In this document: positions 37,537 to 45,575 of the stretch, in pieces
Position numbering within the stretch: the first letter of the stretch is position 1
Layout of the letters: every line of letters starts with the position of its first letter
Assembly: GCF_013408685.1 (NCBI RefSeq)
Contig: NZ_JACBZY010000001.1
Span: 2,170,001 to 2,234,000, forward strand
DNA from: Schumannella luteola
GTDB lineage: Bacteria > Actinomycetota > Actinomycetes > Actinomycetales > Microbacteriaceae
Direction of reading: 5' to 3'
Length of the DNA stretch: 64,000 nucleotides
The notes under the pieces: generated by a model
What the model was told of the DNA's origin: nothing
Seen by the model: only the letters and a program-made list of their open reading frames with translations
Databases searched by the model: none
Made by a program: the position numbers and the translations under genes

Positions 37537-38523
37537 ATGGCAGTGAGCAAGAAGCAGGTGGGGGTGATCGTCGCGGGCGTGGCGGTCGTCGCCATCGTCG
37601 GCGGCGTGATCGCCGGCGTCGTGCTGAACCAGCCCAAGGGCGCGGATGCCGCATCCACCGACAAGACCAAGAACGCCTCGGCCGAGAAGATCCTGCCGGT
37701 CGTGACGCACGGCGAGGTGCCCGAGGCGATCGCCGCGCTCAAGGCCAGCGGCTTCACGCCCGTCGAGCCCGGCAAGTTGACGGTCGCCACGAGCGTCTAC
37801 CTGCCGCCGCTCGGGTACCAGCCTGAGGGCGCGAAGGAGCCCGCGGGCACCGAGCCGAACTTCGGCAAGCTCATCGCCGACGGACTCGGCCTCGAGTACA
37901 ACCCGAAGGTCGTCGCCTGGGCCGACTGGCCTCTCGGCATCCAGTCGGGCAAGTACGACCTCATCACCTCGAACGTGACGGTGACCGAGGAGCGCAAGGA
38001 GCTCTACGACTTCGCGAGCTACCGCAACGACCTGCTCGGCTTCTACGTGAAGAAGGACAGCAAGATCACCTCGATCAAATCGTCCGCCGACATCTCGGGA
38101 CTGAAGATCATCGTCGGCTCCGGAACCAACCAGGAGTCGGTGCTGCTCGCCTGGAACAAGGAGCTCGAGGAGGCCGGCGAGAAGCCGGCCGAGCTCGTCT
38201 ACTACGACGACAACGCCGCGGGCGTGCTCGCCATCCAGTCGGGCCGTGCGGATGCGACGCTCGGGCCGAACGCGACCGCCGCCTGGTCGGCGAAGGAGAC
38301 CGGCGACACCAAGCTCGTCGGCACCCTCTCGGGCGGATGGCCGCTGACGGCGCAGATCGCGGCCGGCACCAAGAAGGGCAACGGCCTGATCGAGCCCGTC
38401 AACATCGTGCTCAACAAGCTCATCGACGACGGCACCTACGACAAGCTCCTGAAGGAGTGGGGCCTCGAGAGCGAGGGCATCCAGAAGTCGGAGATCAACC
38501 CTCCCGGACTGCCCAAGTCCTGA
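37537..38523 (+). CDS. Polar amino-acid ABC importer, membrane-anchored binding protein
   Basis: A 328-residue type II periplasmic-binding fold (SBP_bac_3): LTVATSVYLPPLGY, FGKLIADGLGLEYN, VAWADWPLGIQSGKYDLITSNVTVTEER, LKIIVGSGTNQESVLL, VLNKLIDDGTYDKLLKEWGL. The N-terminus has a membrane helix (about residues 8-30) without a lipobox cysteine, so the protein seems anchored by an uncleaved helix, as for MetQ in this window. AGAGGCAG precedes the ATG. The ligand is unknown; S-modified cysteine or cystine is suggested by context. A strong terminator follows at 38532-38567. Confidence 0.9.
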   Translation: MAVSKKQVGVIVAGVAVVAIVGGVIAGVVLNQPKGADAASTDKTKNASAEKILPVVTHGEVPEAIAALKASGFTPVEPGKLTVATSVYLPPLGYQPEGAKEPAGTEPNFGKLIADGLGLEYNPKVVAWADWPLGIQSGKYDLITSNVTVTEERKELYDFASYRNDLLGFYVKKDSKITSIKSSADISGLKIIVGSGTNQESVLLAWNKELEEAGEKPAELVYYDDNAAGVLAIQSGRADATLGPNATAAWSAKETGDTKLVGTLSGGWPLTAQIAAGTKKGNGLIEPVNIVLNKLIDDGTYDKLLKEWGLESEGIQKSEINPPGLPKS

Positions 38524-38531
38524 CCCCGCGG

Positions 38532-38567
38532 CGACCCCGGCGAGACCCATTCCTCTCGCCGGGGTCG
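38532..38567 (+). terminator. Terminator after the amino-acid importer
   Basis: Perfect 14-bp arms, 38532-38545 and 38554-38567, with an 8-base loop, starting 9 bases after the binding-protein stop. It separates the importer from the MsnO8-like gene. Confidence 0.85.
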
Positions 38568-38645
38568 TCTCGGCGTTCCCGGCGCCGCAGCGCCGGAGCG
38601 CCGCAGCATCCCCGCTCGACCAGCACGTCCCGTGATCGGAGAACC

Positions 38646-39860
38646 ATGAGCCCGCGCGTCCCCCTCTCAGTCCTCGACCTCGCCCCCTTCGGATCGGGTC
38701 GCACCGCCCGCGACGGGCTGCTCGAGACGATCGACCTCGCGCGGCACGCCGAGAGCTGGGGCTTCGCGCGGCACTGGTTGGCCGAGCATCACGGCAACCC
38801 GGGCATCGCGGGCTCGGCGCCGCACGTGCTGCTCGCCGCGATCGCCGCGCAGACGTCGACGATCCGGCTCGGCACGGCCGCGACGATCATCGGCAACTCG
38901 ACCCCACTTCAGGTCGCCGAGTCGATCGGCACCGTCGCCGCGCTGCACCCCGGTCGCGTCGACCTCGGCATCGGCCGCTCCGGCGCCCCGCGCCGGAAGC
39001 CCGGTGACACCGGCCCCGAGATCGTCGGCCCCGACCCGGGCGCCGTCGCGGGGCCGCGCGACAACCGTGTCGTCGACGGTCTCGTCATCCCGCCGCCGCA
39101 TCGCTTCGTCGCGGGCGAGCGCTTCCGCCTGCAGTCGGGGCTGCTCGGCCGCACGCCGGGGGATGCCGACTCCTTCGAGCAGGACGTCGCCGACATCCGC
39201 GCCTTCCTCGCCGGCGACTACGTCTCGCCCGAGGGGCTGCCGTTCGAGGCCGCACCCGCGGCCGGGACGGACGTCGAGGTCTGGATCCACGGTTCGAGCG
39301 CCGGTCCGAGCGCCCGCCTCGCCGGACAGCTCGGCCTGCCCTTCGGCAGCAACTACCACGTGCTCCCGTCCTTCGTGCTCGACGCCGTCGCCGAGTACCG
39401 CGCCGCCTTCGTGCCGAACGCCGAGCGCGACCGCCCGCACGTGATCGTCTCGGCCGACGTCGTCGTCGCCGACACCGACGCGCAAGCGCGCGAGCTCGCG
39501 GCGGGATACGGTGCCTGGGTGCTGAGCATCCGGGAATCGCGTGGAGCGATTCCGTTCCCCACCCCCGCCGACGCCGCCGCGAACCCGCTGACCCCCGAGC
39601 AGCTGACCGTCGTGCAAGACCGCCTCGACACCCAGTTCGTCGGCTCGCCGGAGACCGTCGTCGAGCGCCTCGAGACCCTGCGCCGCGCGACCGGCGCCGA
39701 CGAGCTGCTGATCACGACCGCGGTGCACGATCACGCCGACCGGCTGCGCTCCTATGAGCTGCTCGCCGACGCCTGGGCGGCGTCGGGCACGGCGTCCACC
39801 GGCACGGCATCGACGGGTGACGGCGCCGCCGCCGTCCGAGGCGCCGAGGTCGCCGCGTGA
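38646..39860 (+). CDS. Luciferase-like flavin monooxygenase, MsnO8 type
   Basis: A 404-residue member of the luciferase-like (LLM) family, which uses FMNH2 or F420H2 in a TIM barrel. The MsnO8-type opening is clear: PLSVLDLAPFGSGRTARDGL, HAESWGFARHWLAEHH, IAAQTSTIRLGTAATIIGN, LHPGRVDLGIGRSG. It ends with an Ala/Thr/Gly-rich tail. ATG start; the frame upstream overlaps the binding-protein gene and is noise. Its stop overlaps the next GNAT gene (GTGA). It probably oxidises an organic sulfur or nitrogen compound; the substrate is unknown and FMN versus F420 cannot be settled by eye. Confidence 0.87.
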   Translation: MSPRVPLSVLDLAPFGSGRTARDGLLETIDLARHAESWGFARHWLAEHHGNPGIAGSAPHVLLAAIAAQTSTIRLGTAATIIGNSTPLQVAESIGTVAALHPGRVDLGIGRSGAPRRKPGDTGPEIVGPDPGAVAGPRDNRVVDGLVIPPPHRFVAGERFRLQSGLLGRTPGDADSFEQDVADIRAFLAGDYVSPEGLPFEAAPAAGTDVEVWIHGSSAGPSARLAGQLGLPFGSNYHVLPSFVLDAVAEYRAAFVPNAERDRPHVIVSADVVVADTDAQARELAAGYGAWVLSIRESRGAIPFPTPADAAANPLTPEQLTVVQDRLDTQFVGSPETVVERLETLRRATGADELLITTAVHDHADRLRSYELLADAWAASGTASTGTASTGDGAAAVRGAEVAA

Positions 39861-40900
39861 GCGTCGAGATCCGCGAAGCACGCCCCGAGGAGTTCGACGA
39901 GGTCGGCGAGCTGACGGTCCGCGGCTTCCTGGCCGGCCCCTACGGCCATCTGCCACGCAGCGAGTCCCGGCTCGCGCTCGAGCGGGATGCCGCGGGTCGC
40001 GCCCGCGACGGCGCCCTGCTCGTCGCGGTCGACGGCGACGATCGACTGGTCGGCACCGCGAGCGTCCTGCGCGCCGGCACGCCCTACGCCCGCCTCGCCG
40101 CGGAGGGATCCGATGAGGCCGAGCTGCGCCTCATCGTGGTCGACCCCGAGACGCGGGCGATCGGAGTCTCGGATGCGCTCGTCGCGGCCTCGCTCGAGAC
40201 GGCTCGCGGGTGGGGCGTCGGCTCCCTCGTGCTCGACACCGGCGCCCGCAACGAGCGCGCCCAGCGGCTGTACCGCCGTGCCGGGTTCCAGCGCGCGACC
40301 GAGCGGGAGCACGACGAGCCGGGCATCGGCGGCATCCACGTCTACCGTTTCGGATTCGGCGCCGACGCGGACGCGCTGCTGATCCGCCTCGTGCACCACG
40401 ACGAGCTCGAGACCGTTGGCCGGCTCACCGCCGCCGCCTACACGAGCGACTACCCCGACCTTCCCGCCGACTACCTCGCCTCGCTCATCGATGTCGCCGG
40501 TCGAGCATCCCGCGACGAGGTCTGGGTCGCCGAGCGCCGCGCGGACGGCGCGCTGGTCGGCACCGTCTGGACTCCGCGCGAGGGCCAGACCATCTCCGCC
40601 GTCGCCCGGCCCGGCGAGCTCGACTTCCGCCTGCTCGCCGTCGACCCGGACGCCCGCGGTCTCGGCGTCGGCGCGGCGCTCACGCGTCACGTGCTGCGCC
40701 TCGGCCGCGAGCGCGGCGTCAGCCAGGTCGTCATGAACAGCGGGCCCGAGATGCTCGGCGCTCACGCCCTCTACGCCAAACTCGGCTTCACGCGGCTGAG
40801 CGAGCGCGAGGGTCCGATCGAGGTCGCACCCGGTCGGTTCATCGAGATCTACGCCTTCGGATATCCGCTCGCGGGAGCCTCGTCGGTCTCGGCCGCCTGA
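39857..40900 (+). CDS. Double-domain GNAT acetyltransferase
   Basis: A 347-residue fusion of two GNAT domains, 1-165 and about 175-340. The C-terminal domain has an intact acetyl-CoA loop (DPDARGLGVGAALTRHVL) and LGAHALYAKLGFTRL. In the N-terminal domain the equivalent loop reads DPETRAIGVSDALV, a weaker match. The GTG overlaps the upstream monooxygenase stop. Its last 52 bases overlap the end of the convergent MFS gene. In the proposed sulfur pathway it would be a second acetyltransferase, possibly with different acceptor range. Confidence 0.85.
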   Translation: MSVEIREARPEEFDEVGELTVRGFLAGPYGHLPRSESRLALERDAAGRARDGALLVAVDGDDRLVGTASVLRAGTPYARLAAEGSDEAELRLIVVDPETRAIGVSDALVAASLETARGWGVGSLVLDTGARNERAQRLYRRAGFQRATEREHDEPGIGGIHVYRFGFGADADALLIRLVHHDELETVGRLTAAAYTSDYPDLPADYLASLIDVAGRASRDEVWVAERRADGALVGTVWTPREGQTISAVARPGELDFRLLAVDPDARGLGVGAALTRHVLRLGRERGVSQVVMNSGPEMLGAHALYAKLGFTRLSEREGPIEVAPGRFIEIYAFGYPLAGASSVSAA

Positions 40901-42435
40901 CCCGTCGCCCGATCCGCCGCCAGGCCCGCAGCTGAGTCCACGTCGGCTGCCGAGGAGGCCGGTGCGGCGACCGTGCCGCGCCGCAGCACCGGCAGCAGCG
41001 CGATCGCGAGCGCACCGCCGAGCAGCCCCGTGCAGACCGCGAGCGCTGCCGCCAGCCCCGCGCGCGAGACCGTCGTGACGCCCGCTCCGTCCGACCCGGC
41101 GAGCAGCAGCCCGCTGACCAGGGCGACGCAGAAGGTCGCCGAGAGGCGCTGCGTCAGCTGCAGGAACGAGGCCGCCGAGCCGTGCAGCGCGGCGGGCGCG
41201 AAGCCGAGCGTGATCGCGCGCAGCGGCGGTTCGAGCAGACCGGTCGCGACACCGCTCACGGCCTCGGCGACGACGATCACGACGAGCAGGCTCAGCAGGG
41301 GAGCGTCGACCCCGAGCACGATCAGGATGCCGATGCTCGCGACGATCTGCAGCCCGAGGCCCAGCGCGACGATCGAGCCGCCGACGCGGGCGTGCGTGCG
41401 GGCGCTGAGCAGCGAGGCGGCGATGCGCACGAGCGACGCCGGCACGAGCAGCAACGCGGTCAGCGGCGCGCCGAGCGCCGCCCCCTGCAGCAGGAACAGG
41501 GTGATGGCCGAGGAGTGCGCGAGCACCGATCCGAACCAGAGCGCGGCGACGGCGTTGCCGCTCACGAAGCCGGCCGAGCGGATGAGCGCCGGGGCGAACA
41601 GCGGCACCCGACGCCGCCGCGCCTCCCGCGTCTCCCACAGCACGAGCGCGGCGATGATCAGCACGCCGCCGGCGACCACGGCGGGCACGCCCGAGCTGGC
41701 GACGCCCGGGTCGATCACCGGCAGGGTCGCGAGCAGCACGAGCGTGCCGAGCAGGGCGACGCCCGGGAGGTCGAGCGAGAGACGGCCGCGGTGCCCGGAT
41801 CGGGCCCGGTCGTGCGGCCGCGGCGAGCGTGACGGGACCGGTAGCCTCCGCAGCGCCACGATGAGCGTCGCGAGCGAGAACGGCGCGCTGATGCCGAGCA
41901 CCGCGCGCCATCCCAGCCACTCCGGCAGCAGCGTCAGCAGTCCGGCGGCGACCGCCGGGCCGAGCACGGCCGCCGTCGCCCCGGCCGCCGTGTAAGCCGC
42001 GAAGGCGCGCACCCGGGCGGGGCCGTGGAAGCCGTCCTGGATGAGCCCCAGCACCTGCGCGCTGATCAGGCCGGCGCCCAGACCCTGCACGACCCGTCCG
42101 CCGACCGCCGCCGCGACGATGGGGGCGAGAGCGGAGGCGAGCGCGCCGAGCAGGAACAGCGCCAGGCCGACGACGAGCGGACCACGGCGCCCCAGCGCAT
42201 CCCCGAGCCGCCCCGCGGGCACGAGCCCGAGCCCGAAGGTCAGCGAGTAGGAGGCCAGGAACCACTGGATCGCGGCCGTGTCGGCGCCGAGCTCGCGCGT
42301 CACCGCGGGCGCCGTGTAGTTGACGACGGCTGAGTCGATGAGTGTCGCGAGTCCGGCGCCGAGCGCGATGACGAGCACGACCTGCGCCGAGGGGTGCGTC
42401 GTCACGTCGTCGGCGGCCGCAGCCGCCCCGCTCAT
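40849..42435 (-). CDS. MFS exporter (DHA2-like)
   Basis: A 528-residue transporter with about 14 hydrophobic segments. Motif A is PAGRLGDALGRRGPL (about residue 75), and VVQGLGAGLISAQ and AAVLGPAVAAGLL mark motifs B and C. The last 40 residues are a disordered Ala-rich tail, and the part overlapping the convergent GNAT gene is in this tail. The ATG overlaps the M20 peptidase stop (ATGA), so it is the last gene of the seven-gene operon. It could export an N-acetylated intermediate or a toxic product; this is inference. Confidence 0.87.
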   Translation of the reverse strand: MSGAAAAADDVTTHPSAQVVLVIALGAGLATLIDSAVVNYTAPAVTRELGADTAAIQWFLASYSLTFGLGLVPAGRLGDALGRRGPLVVGLALFLLGALASALAPIVAAAVGGRVVQGLGAGLISAQVLGLIQDGFHGPARVRAFAAYTAAGATAAVLGPAVAAGLLTLLPEWLGWRAVLGISAPFSLATLIVALRRLPVPSRSPRPHDRARSGHRGRLSLDLPGVALLGTLVLLATLPVIDPGVASSGVPAVVAGGVLIIAALVLWETREARRRRVPLFAPALIRSAGFVSGNAVAALWFGSVLAHSSAITLFLLQGAALGAPLTALLLVPASLVRIAASLLSARTHARVGGSIVALGLGLQIVASIGILIVLGVDAPLLSLLVVIVVAEAVSGVATGLLEPPLRAITLGFAPAALHGSAASFLQLTQRLSATFCVALVSGLLLAGSDGAGVTTVSRAGLAAALAVCTGLLGGALAIALLPVLRRGTVAAPASSAADVDSAAGLAADRATGQAAETDEAPASGYPKA

Positions 42436-43910
42436 GCGCGGCTCAGCACATCGGCGACGACCCGCGCCCCGAACGCGATCGCGTCGACCGGCACCCGCTC
42501 GTCGGCCGCGTGGAAGAGGCCTAGCACATCCACGTCGGCGGGCACCCGCAGCGGCGTGAAGCCGTAGCCGCGGATGCCGAGCGCGGCCACGTGCTTGTTG
42601 TCGGTGGAGGCGGGCATCAGGTACGGCACGACCGTGCCGTCCGGGTCCTCGGCGCGGATCGACCGCTGCAGCACGGCCAGCAGCGGGCTGTCGGCGGGGG
42701 AGTCGATCGGCGGGATCCAACTGGCCTTGTCGATCTCGACGCCGGGCCCGGCGAGGCGGTCGAGCTCGGCGAAGAAGGCCTCCTCGTGCCCGGGCAGGAT
42801 CCGACAGTCGATGCGCGCGGTCGCCTCGCCCGGGATGACGTTGCTCTTGTAGCCGGCCTGCAGGATCGTCGGCGACGCGGTGTGCCGCAGCGAGGGTGCG
42901 ACGACCGTGCCGAGCAGCCCGAGCTCGGCGAGCCGGGTCTCGAGTGCGTCGTCGTCCAGGGCGGTCAGGTCGTCGTCGAGCGCCGCGCCGATGGTCGTCA
43001 GCAGCGCCTCGACCGACGGCGTGCGCACCACGGGGAAACGGTGGTCGGCGATGCGGGCGACGGCTCGGGCCAGGCGCGTGACGGCGTTGTCGGCGCTGGG
43101 GCGCGAGCCGTGTCCGGCCGGCCCGCGCGCGGCCAGCGAGATCGAGCTGACGCCTTTCTCCGCGGTCGATACGAGGTAGGCGCGGTGGGCGCCGGGCGTG
43201 CCGTCCGCGTCGGCCGTCGGCGGGGCGAGCGGCAGCGAGAAGCCGCCGACCTCGCCGAGCGCCTCGGTCGCCCCCGCGAGCCACTCGGGATGCTCGGCCA
43301 CGACCCAGCGCGCGCCCCAGACGCCGCCCGCCTCCTCGTCGGCGAAGAACGCCAGCACGAGGTCGCGTCGCGGGCGCACGCCCTCGCGGGCGAAGGAGCG
43401 GGCCACGGCGACGGCGATGCCGAGGTAGCTCTTCATGTCGACGACGCCGCGACCATAGAGCAGCCCGTCGGCGATCTCGGCGGCGAAGGGCGGATGCGTC
43501 CAGTCGTCCGCGTCGGCCGGCACGACATCCAGGTGTCCGTGCACGAGCAGAGCCGGTGCGGCGGGATCGGTGCCGGGGATGCGGGCGACCAGGTTGCCGC
43601 GCCCGGGGCGCGACTCGGCGAACTCGCCCGCGATGCCGACCTCGGCCAGCAGCTCGCGGATGAGCAGCGCCGCCCGGGTCTCGCCGTCGCCGATGTCGGG
43701 CTCGCCCGTGTTGCTCGAGTCGATGCGCACGAGCTGCCGGGTGATGTCGAGCGCCTCGCGCTCGAGCAGCGCGATCGCGGCCTCGGAGAGCACCGCGGGA
43801 GCGGTGACGGGCGTCGGCGCCGAGGCTGCCGACTCCTCAGGCGCCGACTCCTCAGGCGCCGACTCCGACGCTGCTGTCGGGGACGCTGCCGAGGCCGAGG
43901 TCGCCGTCAT
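42432..43910 (-). CDS. M20-family metallopeptidase / N-acyl-amino-acid deacylase
   Basis: A 492-residue zinc enzyme of the ArgE/DapE/aminoacylase type. Metal-site motifs: LLVHGHLDVVPA, DDWTHPPFAAEI, GRGVVDMKSYLG (bridging Asp), FFADEEAGGVWGARW (catalytic Glu plus metal ligand), and the late His near STDNKHVAALG. The lid dimerisation domain lies between about 225 and 390. The first 40 residues are disordered with APEES repeats. The ATG is directly next to the binding-protein stop (TAGATG). In this locus it is a good candidate for removing an N-acetyl group from cysteine, like YxeP/HipO in Bacillus. Confidence 0.9.
   Translation of the reverse strand: MTATSASAASPTAASESAPEESAPEESAASAPTPVTAPAVLSEAAIALLEREALDITRQLVRIDSSNTGEPDIGDGETRAALLIRELLAEVGIAGEFAESRPGRGNLVARIPGTDPAAPALLVHGHLDVVPADADDWTHPPFAAEIADGLLYGRGVVDMKSYLGIAVAVARSFAREGVRPRRDLVLAFFADEEAGGVWGARWVVAEHPEWLAGATEALGEVGGFSLPLAPPTADADGTPGAHRAYLVSTAEKGVSSISLAARGPAGHGSRPSADNAVTRLARAVARIADHRFPVVRTPSVEALLTTIGAALDDDLTALDDDALETRLAELGLLGTVVAPSLRHTASPTILQAGYKSNVIPGEATARIDCRILPGHEEAFFAELDRLAGPGVEIDKASWIPPIDSPADSPLLAVLQRSIRAEDPDGTVVPYLMPASTDNKHVAALGIRGYGFTPLRVPADVDVLGLFHAADERVPVDAIAFGARVVADVLSRA
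43828..43869. repeat. 15-bp repeat at the 5' end of the M20 gene
   Basis: Unit GCCGACTCCTCAGGC on the plus strand, copies at 43828 and 43843, partial at 43858. It encodes repeated APEES in the disordered head of the M20 enzyme. Confidence 0.8.
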
Positions 43911-45575
43911 CTACTCGCCGTCCTTCCAGGCTGCCGTGAGCAGATCCAGTCGCGAATCCGCGCCGAAGCTCACCCCGTGCACGCTCTGCTGGGTGCCGAG
44001 GATGCTCGTCAGTTCGTGGATCGGCACGTGGTAGTACTGCGTCGCCAGCTGGTCCTGCACCTGCCCCAGGATCTTGTCACGCGCATCCGCGTCGCCGGTC
44101 GCCAGCTGCTGCTGCAGCAGCGTCTCGAGCTCGGCGTCGTCGATGCGGTAGTAGTTCGTGCCGGCGCTCGAGAACGCGGTGCGCAGGATGTCGCCGTCGG
44201 CGCGCGACTGGTTGCCCCAGGTGATGTCGAAGTCGCCTGACTGCTGCTTTGCGAGGAAGTCGGGCACCACGGCGCCGCCGTCGAGGGTCAGCTTCACGCC
44301 GACCTTCTTGAGCTGCTGCTGGATGAGCTCGAGCGAGGTCTGGTTGGGTCCGAAGTTCGAGATCCAGATGAGCTTCAGCTCGAGCGGCTCGCCGTCCTTC
44401 TCACGCACGCCGTCGGAGCCGAGCTTCCAGCCGGCCTCGTCGAGCAGCTTCGCCGCCTTCTTGGCATCGTGCGTGAAGCGGCCGCTCTCGTCCTTGTAGC
44501 CGGGCGTCGTCTTCGCGAGCGCGCTCGTGCCGACCGCGAAGAGGTCGTTGAGGGCGGTGTCGCGCACCTCGACGCTGTCGACGGCGCGCGCGACGGCCTC
44601 GCGCACCCGCACATCGCCGAGCTTCGGGCTCTGCTCGTTGAAGCCGAGTCCGAAGGCGACGCCGGGGTTGGCGCGCGAGACGACCGGCAGGTCGGAGGTC
44701 TTCAGCACCTGCACGTCGTTCGGCTGCACGCCGCCGATGACATCCACCTGATCCGAGCTGAGGCTGCCCGTGCGCACGCTCGCCTCGGGCACGACCTGGA
44801 AGGTGACGCTGTCGAGGTGCGCGGCCTCGCCCTTGTTGAGCGATGCGGGGCCCCACGCATAGTCGTCGCGCTTCTCGAGCACGGTCTCGACATCCTTCGT
44901 GTACTTCTTCAGCACGAAGGGGCCACTGCCGTAGAGACCGTCGCCGGTGGCGCGGTCGGAGTAGGGGATCTTCAGCCCGGCGGCGGAGACGATGCCGAGG
45001 CCGACCTGCGAGGTCGAGTTGGGGAAGGCGGCGTTCGGCGTCGAGAAGGTGACGACGGCCGTGTGCTCGTCCGGCGTCTCGGTGCCGCTGTAGCCGAGGA
45101 ACGCGCTGACCACGGTGCTCTTGGCCCCGGCGGCGACGATGTCGTCGAAGGTGCCCTTGACCTCGGCCGACGTCAGGGCCGTGCCGTCGCTGAAGGTCAC
45201 ATCGTCGCGCAGGTGGAAGGTGTAGCGGGTCGCGTCGTCATTCGCCTCCCAGCTCGAGGCGAGCCAGGGCTTCAGCGAGCCGTCCTTCGGGCTCTGGTAC
45301 AGCAGCGAGTCGAAGAGCTGACGGGTGACGTACAGGGTGTCGTTGCCCGATCCGGTGCCGGAGGGGTTGAGCGAGATCGGGTCGTTGGCGATCGCGAAGC
45401 TGAGGTCGCCGCCGTCGACCGGCTTCGTCGCGTCGCCGGTGCCGCCGCCGGCGGCAGCGCCGCCGGCGCAGGCGCTGAGCGCGAGGCTGACGGCGGCCGT
45501 GACGGCGAGGGCCCCGGCCAGGCGGGGGAGTCGGAGGCGGCCGCGCGCGGGGCGCGGGGGTCGGGCTGCGGTCAT
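43911..45575 (-). CDS. Peptide/opine-type ABC importer, binding lipoprotein (SBP_bac_5)
   Basis: A 554-residue solute-binding protein of the DppA/OppA class. The signal peptide ends in a lipobox (LALSACAGG), unlike the two other binding proteins in this window. The mature protein has the family landmarks: GGDLSFAIANDPISLNPSG, FDSLLYQSPKDGSLKPWLASSWEAND, YTFHLRDDVTFSDGTALTSAEVKGTFD, GSGPFVLKKYT, PKLGDVRVREAVARAVD. The ATG overlaps the ATPase stop (ATGA). The ligand is unknown; it may be a peptide, a glutathione-like thioether or another organosulfur compound. Confidence 0.92.
   Translation of the reverse strand: MTAARPPRPARGRLRLPRLAGALAVTAAVSLALSACAGGAAAGGGTGDATKPVDGGDLSFAIANDPISLNPSGTGSGNDTLYVTRQLFDSLLYQSPKDGSLKPWLASSWEANDDATRYTFHLRDDVTFSDGTALTSAEVKGTFDDIVAAGAKSTVVSAFLGYSGTETPDEHTAVVTFSTPNAAFPNSTSQVGLGIVSAAGLKIPYSDRATGDGLYGSGPFVLKKYTKDVETVLEKRDDYAWGPASLNKGEAAHLDSVTFQVVPEASVRTGSLSSDQVDVIGGVQPNDVQVLKTSDLPVVSRANPGVAFGLGFNEQSPKLGDVRVREAVARAVDSVEVRDTALNDLFAVGTSALAKTTPGYKDESGRFTHDAKKAAKLLDEAGWKLGSDGVREKDGEPLELKLIWISNFGPNQTSLELIQQQLKKVGVKLTLDGGAVVPDFLAKQQSGDFDITWGNQSRADGDILRTAFSSAGTNYYRIDDAELETLLQQQLATGDADARDKILGQVQDQLATQYYHVPIHELTSILGTQQSVHGVSFGADSRLDLLTAAWKDGE

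Noticed and set aside
39752-42265. An 837-codon minus-strand frame across the GNAT and MFS genes
   Set aside because: Composition is Arg/Ala/Gly noise, and it conflicts with well-supported genes on both strands.
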